Assembly: GCF_038070105.1 (NCBI RefSeq)
Contig: NZ_JBBPBZ010000002.1
Coordinates: 922,501-986,500 of the forward strand
Source of the DNA: Methylocystis sp. IM3
Lineage (GTDB): Bacteria; Pseudomonadota; Alphaproteobacteria; Rhizobiales; Beijerinckiaceae
Direction of reading: 5' to 3'
Length of the DNA stretch: 64,000 bases
A program made the translations under genes and the position numbers. The notes below the pieces were generated by a model. It searched no databases and was not told the DNA's origin. It saw only the letters and a list, made by a program, of their open reading frames with translations. Below are positions 39,950-48,348 of this stretch, one piece after another. How positions within the stretch are numbered: the first letter of the stretch is position 1; every line of letters begins with the position of its first letter.

Positions 39950-40882
39950 CGAGCAAGGTGCCCAAAGCAAACAAACCGTTGTCCTAAAGAGAGGCACCGA
40001 CGAGGACGTCGTCGGCGCCTTGAAGGTCCCGACCTCGAGAGAAAGGTCCGCGAGCTGGAGCGTCTGCTCGGCAAGAAAACGATGGAGGCGGAAATCCTCC
40101 GGGAGGCTCTCGACGCAGCGCGCGCAAAAAACCGACCTTGCCGCTCGTGTGGTGGAAGGAGGATGCTTCCCAATGAGCTGCGCGCCAAATCGCTGGGCGT
40201 CGCTCGCTCCAATCTCGCCGAGCGCAAGAAAGGTGCGACCAAGCCCCGCGGGCGCTTCCGCAAAGCCGCGGCCGCGGAACTGACGCCGCTTACCCGCGCC
40301 ATCGTCGACGAACGGCCAACCTATGGCTATCGGCGAATCTGCGCGCTGACGAACCGGCGCTCGAATTGCCGCTGGTGTTCGGATCATCTTGAAATCGGAG
40401 CCCGCAACGGCGAGGTCGTGTGCGTGCTGTTCGTCATCGACGGCTGCGACCGCGAGATCATCGCCTAGTCGGGCGTGGCCAATGGAGGCGTCTCGGGCGT
40501 GTGCGTGATCAAATGATCGCAGCGGTCGAGCGACGCTTCGACGCCTTGAAGGTCCCGCACCAAGTCGAGAGGCTCTCCGACAATGGCAGCGCTTACATCT
40601 CCGCCGACACCGCCGATACGGCGCGTGCGCTCGGCCTGACGCTGCTGTTCACGCCGGTCCGCCGCCCGGAGAGCAATGGAATGTCGGCGAGTTTCGTGAA
40701 GACGCTCAAGCGCGACTATGCGCGGCTCGCCGTCTTGCCGGACGAGGAAACGTTCCTTGCCAAGTTGCCCGGCTAGATCGAGGATTATTGTGAGGGCCAC
40801 CCGCACTCGGGCCTGAAGTTCCAATCCCCTTGGGAGTTCATCCGCCTCAGTGCTTAACCAGCCCCGCCCGGTGTACGGTCAA
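39950..40882 (+). pseudogene. IS3-family (IS2-type) element, right part, decayed
   Basis: Plus-strand remnant of the same element as 17254-18009. Begins within the leucine-zipper part of OrfA (VRELERLLGKKTMEAEILREAL), continues in OrfB (GVARSNLAERKKG; VDERPTYGYRRICAL), skips about a hundred residues, resumes in the DDE core (GEVVCVLFVIDGCDREIIA; VERLSDNGSAYIS; the RRPESNGMSASFVKTLKRDY part with its Glu) and ends near HPHSGLKFQSPWEFIRLSA. Stops and frame changes break it. The right terminal repeat GCCCGGTGTACGGTCAA is at 40866-40882. Confidence 0.82.
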
Positions 40883-40918
40883 GGCGTACTGCCCGTCACT
40901 CATGTTGCAATCGCCTGC

Positions 40919-40932
40919 CTATCGATAGATAG
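40919..40932. promoter_or_regulatory. TetR-type operator, box 1, hydrolase operon
   Basis: CTATCGATAGATAG, exact arms, 3 bp before -35 TTGACG (40936-40941); a TTATCG -10 follows after 16 bases. Confidence 0.78.
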
Positions 40933-40972
40933 ATGTTGACGACGGAAGTTTCCAGAGTTATCGGTTCTCTAC

Positions 40973-40986
40973 CTATCGATAGAGGC
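40973..40986. promoter_or_regulatory. TetR-type operator, box 2, hydrolase operon
   Basis: CTATCGATAGAGGC: intact first arm and centre, degenerate second arm; lies between -10 and the start codon. Confidence 0.5.
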
Positions 40987-40998
40987 GAGAGCGAGCTA

Positions 40999-41859
40999 AT
41001 GAGTACTGTCCAAGATTCGTCGATTGTTCCCAACGTCGAGACCCCTTCAGGGCGAATCGCTTATGTGCAGGCGGGCTCCGGACCCGTCGCTCTCTTCGTG
41101 CATGGCGTCGTGCTCAACAAGCACATGTGGAGGCGTCAGCTTGACGCACTCTCGGACATCCGCCGCTGCATAGCGGTCGACCTGCTCGCACACGGTGACA
41201 CCGAGATTAGGGCTGACCAGGACGTCTCTGTGACCGCCAACGCAAAGATGCTGAAGGAAGTCCTCGATGCGCTGCAAATCACTCAGGTCGATCTGATCGG
41301 GAACGATAGCGGGGGTGGAATCTGCCAAATCTTCGCAGCGCTCAATCCCCATTGCGTCCGGAGCTTGACGCTGACCAACTGCGATACGCACGACAACTGG
41401 CCGCCTGAGGCGTTCAAGCCGTTCGTCGAAATGGTGGCGGCGGGTGGACTGCCGAAGACGATCAACGCGATGCTCGGTGACAAGTCCATATACCGTTCGC
41501 CTGGCGCGCTGGGCCCCGCTTATGAGGATCCGAGCATCGAGCGTGACGAAGACATCGAGATCTATCTGCGGCCTCACGTTCGCAGCGAGCAGCGTACCCT
41601 TGATCTGAAACGTTTCGTCGGCGCCTTCGACAACAAGCATACTTTGGCAATCCACGATATGCTGGCTAAGCTCACCGTGCCAACGCTGATCGTTTGGGCT
41701 ACCGACGATGTCTATTTTCCGGTACAGTGGGCGAATTGGTTGGCAAAAACGATCCCGGGCGCGAAGCCGCCTGTAGAGCTGGAGGGGGCGCGACTTTTCT
41801 TTCCGCTCGAACGAGCGGACGCTTTCAATGAACTCTTGCGTGATCATTGGACTGCCTGA
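40999..41859 (+). CDS. Alpha/beta hydrolase with Asp nucleophile (epoxide hydrolase/dehalogenase-like)
   Basis: A 286-residue alpha/beta hydrolase. The nucleophile elbow reads LIGNDSGGG, i.e. G-x-Asp-x-G-G with Asp103, as in epoxide hydrolases and haloalkane dehalogenases, not Ser as in esterases. The oxyanion region is FVHGVVLNKHMW. The acid is probably in VWATDDVYFP. At the usual catalytic-His position the sequence is GARLFFPLER, with no His, so the mechanism is uncertain. First gene of an operon (hydrolase, cNMP/TrxR-like, OYE) under the duplicated operator promoter. Confidence 0.8.
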   Translation: MSTVQDSSIVPNVETPSGRIAYVQAGSGPVALFVHGVVLNKHMWRRQLDALSDIRRCIAVDLLAHGDTEIRADQDVSVTANAKMLKEVLDALQITQVDLIGNDSGGGICQIFAALNPHCVRSLTLTNCDTHDNWPPEAFKPFVEMVAAGGLPKTINAMLGDKSIYRSPGALGPAYEDPSIERDEDIEIYLRPHVRSEQRTLDLKRFVGAFDNKHTLAIHDMLAKLTVPTLIVWATDDVYFPVQWANWLAKTIPGAKPPVELEGARLFFPLERADAFNELLRDHWTA

Positions 41860-41917
41860 CCCGCGCCGAAAGTGACGATCCAGTCGCACACAACGAACCA
41901 GTCCTGAGGCAGACAGC

Positions 41918-43552
41918 ATGCTGCTGGAAGACCGACTTGCGCAAATCGTTCCTACGCTGACGCCCGCTCAGATTCAATTTGCGCTGCGCTTCGCGAGTGG
42001 TCCCAAGCGGGTTTTTGCGCCGGACGAAAAGCTTCTCGATGTCGGCGACCGCAATACGATCGTCTGGCTCGTCATCGAAGGCAGCATCGTTGCGAGCAGA
42101 CGCGACGGCCTCGGGCGGGAAGGGCTGTTCGCTACCGGCGGTCCAGGCCAGTTCAGCGGCGAGGTCAGCGATCTCGCCGGTCATGCCTCCTTGGCGATGG
42201 TGTGCGCTGGTCCGGATGGATGCTCCGCTTATCCCTTTGATCTGCCCCACTTGCGTACCCTGCTCATCAGCAGTGCCGATATCGGTGAGGTGATGATGCG
42301 GGCCTTCATCCTGCGGCGCGCGGCGCTGCTGGAGGGGGACAGCGTGGGCTCGGTCATACTTGGGGAAGCAGCGTCGCCGGACACGGTTCGTCTTCGCGGC
42401 CTGCTCACGCGAAACAGCTACCCCCACTCATTGATTGACGCTGATGGGCATGACGGTAAGGCTCTCGTTGAGCGCCTTGGCGTGCTGCCGGACGATCTGC
42501 CGATTCTGATCTGCCCGAATGGAACGGTGATGCGGCACCCGAGCGATGCCGAGGCGGGCTTCGGCCTCGGGATCGTGCCCGATATCGAGTCGAATACGGT
42601 GTACGACGTCATCGTCGTCGGGGCAGGGCCCGCAGGCCTGGCGGCCGCCGTGTATGCGGCGTCCGAGGGTCTCAGCGTCCTGGTTCTTGATAGCCGCTCG
42701 TTTGGCGGCCAGGCCGGTGCCTCGTCGAGAATCGAGAACTATCTCGGATTTCCCACCGGCATTTCCGGTCAGGCGCTGACGGCCCGCGCGTTTCTACAGG
42801 CTCAGAAATTCGGTGCGCAGTTTGCGGTGCCCGTCTCGGCGCTCGAACTCGACTGCTCACAACTGCCGCTGCACCGCGTGGCGCTCGACAATGGGATTTC
42901 GATCTATGGCCGAACGGTGGTAATCGCATCGGGTGTGCGCTATCGTCGGCCGGAGATCGAGAACCTCGATCGCTTCGAGGGAACAAGCGTCTCCTACTGG
43001 GCGACGCCGATCGAAGCGACGCTGTGCGAGGGGCGCGATATCGTGCTTGTCGGAGGCGGAAATTCGGCAGGACAGGCCGCCGTCTATCTGTCCGCCCATG
43101 CACGAAAGCTATACCTGATAGTCCGATCCTCCGGGTTGGATGCCTCCATGTCGCGCTACTTGATTGACAGGATCAAGGCGACTCCAAGTATCGAGCTGCG
43201 AGTGCATACCACCGTGACAAGACTGTCAGGCGTCGCGGATGGCACGTTGAGCAGCGTCGACATGAAATCTCGCGACATCGACGACAACCAGAGCGTCGAC
43301 GCTCAGCACCTGTTCTTGTTCATCGGCGCCGATCCGAATACACAATGGCTCGATCAACGGATCGCGCTAGACGACAAAGGGTTCGTCACGACCGGTGACA
43401 ATCTGAAATTCCCACTGCAGACCAGTAGCCCTGGCGTCTTCGCGATCGGCGATGTCCGATCCGGTTCGGTAAAGCGTGTCGCGGCCGCAGTTGGCGAAGG
43501 CGCTGCCGCGGTGGCTCAGATCCATGCGTATCTCGGCAGTCTGCACGCGTAG
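41918..43552 (+). CDS. Cyclic-nucleotide-domain thioredoxin reductase-like flavoprotein
   Basis: A 544-residue three-part protein. Residues about 15-130 resemble a cNMP-binding domain, about 155-205 a short thioredoxin-like segment, and 225-540 a TrxR-like FAD/NAD(P)H module (VIVVGAGPAGLAAAVYAASEG; DIVLVGGGNSAGQAAVYLS; GVFAIGDVRSGSVKRVAAAVGEG). The redox CxxC of true thioredoxin reductase is missing: the corresponding place reads VSYWATPIEATLC. Electron acceptor unknown. It lies 58 bases after the hydrolase in the same operon and just before the OYE. Confidence 0.85.
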   Translation: MLLEDRLAQIVPTLTPAQIQFALRFASGPKRVFAPDEKLLDVGDRNTIVWLVIEGSIVASRRDGLGREGLFATGGPGQFSGEVSDLAGHASLAMVCAGPDGCSAYPFDLPHLRTLLISSADIGEVMMRAFILRRAALLEGDSVGSVILGEAASPDTVRLRGLLTRNSYPHSLIDADGHDGKALVERLGVLPDDLPILICPNGTVMRHPSDAEAGFGLGIVPDIESNTVYDVIVVGAGPAGLAAAVYAASEGLSVLVLDSRSFGGQAGASSRIENYLGFPTGISGQALTARAFLQAQKFGAQFAVPVSALELDCSQLPLHRVALDNGISIYGRTVVIASGVRYRRPEIENLDRFEGTSVSYWATPIEATLCEGRDIVLVGGGNSAGQAAVYLSAHARKLYLIVRSSGLDASMSRYLIDRIKATPSIELRVHTTVTRLSGVADGTLSSVDMKSRDIDDNQSVDAQHLFLFIGADPNTQWLDQRIALDDKGFVTTGDNLKFPLQTSSPGVFAIGDVRSGSVKRVAAAVGEGAAAVAQIHAYLGSLHA

Positions 43553-43558
43553 GTCAAC

Positions 43559-43576
43559 ATCTATTGGCGCACAGGC
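43559..43576. promoter_or_regulatory. Eroded operator-like sequence before OYE gene
   Basis: GTCAACATCTAT at 43553-43564 repeats the -35/box arrangement found at 33201-33212 (GTCAACATCTATCTACC), but the second half is lost (TGGCGCACAGG). Probably a remnant of the same operator-promoter unit. Confidence 0.35.
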
Positions 43577-43662
43577 GACATGATCACCTCGGCGCGATCA
43601 TGCCGCTCGGCCGCGAGCTTCAAGCTGCTCATCAGCGAAATTTCAGTACTCGGAGAGCTTCC

Positions 43663-44886
43663 ATGGATAGACAGGGTAACAAGAAACTATTCACGTCCGT
43701 GCAGGTCGGGCCACTCACGCTGAAGCACCGCGTGGTCATGCCGCCGATGAGCCGGCTCCGCGCACAACCAGGGACCGGCATCCCAAGCGATCTGCAGCTC
43801 GAATATTATACGCAGCGGGCGTCCGATGGGGGTCTCATCGTCACGGAGGCAACCGCGATCGCGCCTTCCGCCCGCGGCTACTATCATGCGCCTGGTCTCT
43901 ACGCCGACGAGCAGGTCGCCGGGTGGAAGCGCATCACCGATGCAGTCCATTCGAAAGGCGCCTACTTCTTCACGCAGCTTTGGCATGCGGGCCGCACCAC
44001 GCACATCTCGATCACCGGATCGCAGCCTGTCGCCGCCTCGGTCGACCCCGCCTATTGGGCCGATACGAGCATCACTGTCGAGACGCCCGATGGCTTCAAG
44101 CCGACGTCGCCGCACCGTGCGCTCGGGACGGTGGAGATCGCCGCGATCCTCGACCAATACCACACCGCTGCGCAGAACGCGAAGGCCGCCGGCTTCGATG
44201 GCGTCGAGCTCATGGCCGCGAACGGCCACCTGCTCGACCAGTTCCTGCAGGACAACACGAACAAGCGCACCGATCAGTATGGTGGCTCGATCGAGAACCG
44301 GACGCGGCTTCTTGCCGAAGTTGTGCAGACATTGGTCGACGTCTGGGGCGCGGATCGCGTCGGCGTCCGACTCGCGCCGAGCGGCACATTCAACGGCATG
44401 GGCGACAGCGACTCGCGCGCCCTCTTCCGCCACGTTGCGGAACGGCTCAACGACTTCGGCCTTGCCTATCTGCATCTCATCGAGCCGCGCGTAAAGGGCG
44501 GCGAAACGATCGCGGAAACGCAGGAGCCCGTCGCCGCGCAGGAACTGAGCAAGATCTTCCGGGGACCGGTGATCGCCGCGGGCGGATTCAACCCGGATAC
44601 CGCGGAGGCGAGCGTCGCCAATGGCGATGCCAGCCTGATCGCCTTTGGCCGGCACTTCATCGCCAATCCCGACCTGCCCAAGCGGATCGAACTCGGATTG
44701 CCGCTCAATCCCTATGATCGCAGCACGTTCTACGGCTTCGACAGCCGCGGCTATACCGATTATCCGTGTTACGAGGAGCCGCCACCCGATCCACTGCACG
44801 CAGAAAAATCTCGCAGCACCTCTGCCGGATACGGACCGGTAGGGCACGAACACCTGTCTGCCGGTGATTCGGGAATCCTTCCGTGA
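43663..44886 (+). CDS. Old Yellow Enzyme-type alkene reductase (NemA-like)
   Basis: A 407-residue FMN TIM-barrel ene-reductase. Seen: VVMPPMSRLRA, FTQLWHAGRTTH, LLDQFLQDNTNKRTDQYGGSIENRTRL, and the FMN-phosphate part (AFGRHFIANPDLPKRI). It reduces activated C=C bonds of N-ethylmaleimide-like electrophiles, nitroesters and quinones using NADPH. The substrate-binding His in the usual H-x-x-N pair is replaced: GVELMAANGHLLDQF has Met184, with Asn187 kept. A GGAGAG lies before ATG 43663; the frame is open from 43564. Third gene of the hydrolase operon. Confidence 0.9.
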   Translation: MDRQGNKKLFTSVQVGPLTLKHRVVMPPMSRLRAQPGTGIPSDLQLEYYTQRASDGGLIVTEATAIAPSARGYYHAPGLYADEQVAGWKRITDAVHSKGAYFFTQLWHAGRTTHISITGSQPVAASVDPAYWADTSITVETPDGFKPTSPHRALGTVEIAAILDQYHTAAQNAKAAGFDGVELMAANGHLLDQFLQDNTNKRTDQYGGSIENRTRLLAEVVQTLVDVWGADRVGVRLAPSGTFNGMGDSDSRALFRHVAERLNDFGLAYLHLIEPRVKGGETIAETQEPVAAQELSKIFRGPVIAAGGFNPDTAEASVANGDASLIAFGRHFIANPDLPKRIELGLPLNPYDRSTFYGFDSRGYTDYPCYEEPPPDPLHAEKSRSTSAGYGPVGHEHLSAGDSGILP

Positions 44887-44970
44887 CGGGACGGGCGAGG
44901 CTCTTCCGTAGTGGGAGTGCGAGCGGAACGTGCAAGGAACTGCGATTTTCATCGACAAGGTTCTCATTCT

Positions 44971-45609
44971 ATGATTCCCACCGACGTTGAACTTCACGCC
45001 GCACGCGCCAAGCTGTCTCAACTCGATCCACTCATGGCAAAGGCTCATGCCGAGGTGCGGCCAAGCACCTGGGTCGTCCGCGAGCGGGGATTCCGAGGCC
45101 TCGTGCGTCAGATCGTCGGCCAGCAGGTCTCGATGGCCGCCGCCGACGCGATCCGGCGAAAGATGATCGATGGCCTCGGCACGCTCAGCCCCGAGACGGT
45201 ACTCTCCGCAGACGATGCCCAACTGCGGGGCTTCGGGCTCTCGAGCCAGAAGATACGCTATGTCCGCGCGATCGCGGAGGCCGCGGACCTGTTCGAGCGG
45301 CTGGACTCCATGTCGGACGAGGAAGCGGTCGCAGCGCTCGTCGCAATCAAGGGCGTCGGCCGATGGACTGCAGAAACCTATCTGATGTTCTCGGAAGGAC
45401 GGCTCGACTTCTTCCCCGCGGGCGACATCGCGCTGCAGCAAGGCTTTCGGTTGCTCGAAGGCTCGGAATCGCGTCCGACGGAAAAGGCGCTCTATGCGCG
45501 AGCCGAGATCTGGAAGCCATATCGCGGGATTGCCGCCCTGTTGCTGTGGGGCTACTACATGCAGGCGCGTGGCCGGGCGACCGAAAGCGGTGCGGTTCTG
45601 AGCCCCTGA
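44971..45609 (+). CDS. DNA-3-methyladenine glycosylase II (HhH-GPD family)
   Basis: A 212-residue stand-alone AlkA-like enzyme: FRGLVRQIVGQQVSMAAADAI, the hairpin IKGVGRWTAETYLMF and the catalytic Asp (FFPAGDIALQQGF). It would excise alkylated purines, duplicating the AlkA domain at 29117-30613. Start at ATG 44971; the frame extends to 44911 without similarity. It converges with the DUF5131 gene. Confidence 0.88.
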   Translation: MIPTDVELHAARAKLSQLDPLMAKAHAEVRPSTWVVRERGFRGLVRQIVGQQVSMAAADAIRRKMIDGLGTLSPETVLSADDAQLRGFGLSSQKIRYVRAIAEAADLFERLDSMSDEEAVAALVAIKGVGRWTAETYLMFSEGRLDFFPAGDIALQQGFRLLEGSESRPTEKALYARAEIWKPYRGIAALLLWGYYMQARGRATESGAVLSP

Positions 45610-45661
45610 CCGCTTCCGCTTGCCACGCAGCGAGGTGCGAGCCGCGGAGCCGCCGATGAAC

Positions 45662-46405
45662 TCAAGCGGCGACTTTTTCGGCGATCGGCATGCGCGGACA
45701 CCCCTTCCACTCGCGCTCGTCCAACGACATCCCGGTGGTCTTCGGCCGTGAACCGCCCCATCGCTCGAAATAGAACGCCACCGACTGCGCCACGCACTGG
45801 ACGCGGATTTCGCTGACCCGCGCAATGTCGATCGGACGTGTGCCGGGGCCGGTCTCGCCGCCGAGCAGCACCCAATGAATCCCGGTGAAGTCGACCGAGC
45901 CCAACGGCCCGAGCATCGGCTCGGTCGAGAGAAAGCGCACGGCCGCGGGCGTCGGGCGCAGATGCTCGATCCGGCTCTTCAACGCTGCGTCCTCGACGGA
46001 GACGCGGAGCCAGATGTGCGCAGGCGGCGAGCGCCTCCTGTATCGGTCCCGCGCGTAGTCGTGCATCAGCGAGCCGCGCTTGGTCACTTGGAAACAGTGC
46101 CAGTGGGCAGCCTCTATCGTATCGAACATCTCGATATGCGCTGGCGGGATATCATTATGGAAAAGGTCGCTCATCGAATCGACGAAGATCATCCGCGACC
46201 GCTTCCAGCCCAGGGGCTGCTTTAATCGCTCGGGTCGTAGGGTGAGATCTGCGCCCGGTTCATACGGGATGTCCCGAGACTTGCGAAATCGCTCGGCAGA
46301 GCGCGCCGCATAGCTGCGGCCGCACCCGGCCGTGATCTTCGTGCAGCCGGTCATCGGGTTCCAGGTGGCGCCACGGACCATCGGTTGCGCGGGATCGATC
46401 GACAT
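45662..46405 (-). CDS. DUF5131 (phage Gp37/Gp68-like) protein
   Basis: A 247-residue protein: GATWNPMTGCTKITAGC, RMIFVDSMSDLFHNDIP, WLRVSVEDAALKSRIEHL, VRFLSTEPMLGPL, WVLLGGETGPGTRPID and YFERWGG follow the family in order. Family members usually have a third Cys in GCxNCYA; here it reads GCGRSYAAR, so one of three N-terminal Cys that look like a metal/cluster set is lost. The function of the family is unknown. Its start lies inside the edge of the IS1182 relic. Confidence 0.8.
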   Translation of the reverse strand: MSIDPAQPMVRGATWNPMTGCTKITAGCGRSYAARSAERFRKSRDIPYEPGADLTLRPERLKQPLGWKRSRMIFVDSMSDLFHNDIPPAHIEMFDTIEAAHWHCFQVTKRGSLMHDYARDRYRRRSPPAHIWLRVSVEDAALKSRIEHLRPTPAAVRFLSTEPMLGPLGSVDFTGIHWVLLGGETGPGTRPIDIARVSEIRVQCVAQSVAFYFERWGGSRPKTTGMSLDEREWKGCPRMPIAEKVAA

Positions 46406-47055
46406 CTCACTTTCGACGGCATCCGCGCCGCGTCGAAGCCGTTCTACAGCAGCACCGGCCGCCCTTCGGTTGATCTGGACCTGATGATCCGCATGCTTCG
46501 TGTCGGCTACAGCCTGGACATTCGCTCGAACGTCGCCTGTGCGAAGAAGTGCATCTCAATCTCGTGATTGCCGCCGGCGCCAACAAGCGGCACTCGGTTC
46601 CGACCCGCGATTGGGATCCTGCCGAGAAAGATGGCGCGTTCCGCGCGGCGCGAAGCTGCGCGAACGATGTTGGAGCGCGCGGCAGAGCGCTTCGGCCGCA
46701 AGCGACGGCACGCGCCGTTACCGCGCCAGCAAGAAAGATTACGACGTCTGTGAGCTCAAAGCGAGGTGCTGCCCGAATGCAGTGGCGCGGAAGATTCCTC
46801 GCGACATGGATGAAGATTCCCACGACGTTGCGCGGGCGCTCGTTGGGACGCGTGAATATGAAACGGCCTGTCGACGATGAAAGAAAATAGAGATGTTGTT
46901 CGCCCATTTCAAACGCGTATTGCGACTTGGGCGCTTGCGGCTACGGGGCTCGTGTGACGCCAAAGACGAATTCCTACTCGCTGTTACCGCGCAAGACTGC
47001 GACGGTTCGCCCGGCTGCGAGCGGAGGTGCTTGAAGTGGCGGCATGAGCCGTCCG
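46385..47055 (+). pseudogene. Decayed IS1182-type transposase
   Basis: Pieces in changing frames: GRPSVDLDLMIRMLRVGY (N-terminal), an internal shifted stretch with TARAVTAPAR-like remains, then CELKARCCPNAVARKIPRD, REYETACRRRKK, and EMLFAHFKRVLRLGRLRLRG near the C-terminus. These are conserved in IS1182-family transposases. Large parts of the core are missing. It stands where traG or relaxase genes would usually precede trbB. Confidence 0.72.
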
Positions 47056-47361
47056 CGATGGCGGGTTCACGGCCATTCAGGCGAAGAACCCGCAGTCTCA
47101 AAGTCTCGGAAAACGCCTCAACGGAGGCTGTCGACGCCGAACCGCAACGTTTTTCAACGAAATCGACGCAAAGCAGCCTTGATGGCTCGGTGGTTTTCAA
47201 CGACCCGGCTAGAGGCATTGCCTCCCTCCCTTTTCCCTGTCATTTTTCGCCAGAACCCTACGCCGTTGACTCTCTTGTTGCATTCCCCCCGTTCGCGCCT
47301 TTCTTAATCGACCCCGGCTCCGAACCGCCGCCTCGCGGTTCGGCGGAAACCGGGGACGAAC
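47056..47361 (+). other. Region before trbB, with a hairpin
   Basis: No gene recognised. CCGAACCGC (47320-47328), a 6-base loop and GCGGTTCGG (47335-47343) form a perfect 9-bp stem about 20 bases before trbB; it may be a terminator of lost upstream tra genes or a regulatory structure. Confidence 0.5.
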
Positions 47362-48348
47362 GTGCGCTCTCAAAACGACAATGCCGAAGCGCTATCACGC
47401 CGCGGGCGCATGTTGCGCACCGCGCTCGGCGCGGAGATCGCAGGCTGGCTCGACGATAAAGGCGTCGTCGAGATCATGCTCAATCCCGATGGGCGGCTTT
47501 GGCTGGATCGCTTGACCAGCGGGCTCGAGGATACGGGCGCGCGTTTGTCGGCGGAGGACGGCGAGCGGATCATCCGGCTGGTCGCACACCATGTCGGCGC
47601 CGAGGTGCATGCCGGGACGCCGCGCGTCTCAGCGGAGCTCCCGGAGTCAGGCGAACGCTTTGAAGGGGTTCTGCCGCCGATCGTTTTTGCCCCGGCTTTT
47701 GCGATTCGCAAGCCGGCGGTCGGGGTCTTCTCGCTCGAGGACTACGTCGCGGCTGGCGTCACGACGAAACATCAGGCAGCTATCCTTCGCGCCTCTGTCG
47801 CTGAGCGCAAAAACGTCCTCGTCGCCGGCGGCACGTCCAGCGGCAAGACGACGCTCGCAAACGCCTTGCTCGCCGAGATCGCCAAGAGCTCCGACCGCGT
47901 TGTCCTAATCGAAGACACGCGCGAACTACAATGCGCCGCGTCCAACCTCGTCTCTCTCCGCACCAAGGACGGCGTCGCCTCGTTGTCCGATCTGGTTCGC
48001 TCGTCGCTCCGGCTTCGACCCGACCGCATCCCGATCGGCGAAGTGCGCGGCGCCGAGGCGCTCGATCTGCTCAAGGCCTGGGGCACCGGCCATCCCGGCG
48101 GCGTCGGCACCATTCACGCTGGCTCGGCGGTTGGCGCACTGCGACGTCTCGAACAGCTCATTCAGGAAGCGATCGTCACCGTACCGCGCGCGCTGATCGC
48201 TGAGACCATCCAGATCATCGCCGTCCTCGCTGGCCGCGGGAAGGAGCGGCGGCTAATCGAACTCGCCGCTGTCCAAGGCCTCGACGCCCGCGGCGACTAC
48301 GCACTCGCCGACCTCACCTCCGTCACCTTTGGAGACGTCCATGAATAG
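47362..48348 (+). CDS. trbB: P-type conjugative transfer ATPase TrbB
   Basis: A 328-residue VirB11-type secretion ATPase that forms a hexamer at the inner membrane. Walker [17 protein letters not shown], Asp box and the His box [16 protein letters not shown] are intact. GTG start at 47362 with GGGGA upstream. It begins a compact operon of ten or more overlapping genes for mating-pair formation, in the order known from IncP plasmids and Tn4371-type ICEs. Confidence 0.94.
   Translation: MRSQNDNAEALSRRGRMLRTALGAEIAGWLDDKGVVEIMLNPDGRLWLDRLTSGLEDTGARLSAEDGERIIRLVAHHVGAEVHAGTPRVSAELPESGERFEGVLPPIVFAPAFAIRKPAVGVFSLEDYVAAGVTTKHQAAILRASVAERKNVLVAGGTSSGKTTLANALLAEIAKSSDRVVLIEDTRELQCAASNLVSLRTKDGVASLSDLVRSSLRLRPDRIPIGEVRGAEALDLLKAWGTGHPGGVGTIHAGSAVGALRRLEQLIQEAIVTVPRALIAETIQIIAVLAGRGKERRLIELAAVQGLDARGDYALADLTSVTFGDVHE

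Larger units (their letters stand above)
40909..41003. repeat. Operator-promoter repeat, copy 2
   Basis: About 95 bases nearly identical to 36347-36440, running from just beside a CAT that is the former tetR start codon (40901-40903) to the alpha/beta hydrolase ATGAGT. Only a couple of tetR codons are left between it and the IS3 end, so the insertion cut the tetR copy here. Confidence 0.85.

Noticed and set aside
43687..45825. 712-codon minus-strand frame over OYE and glycosylase genes
   Set aside because: Same reason: the plus-strand genes are certain and the antisense product has no family features.
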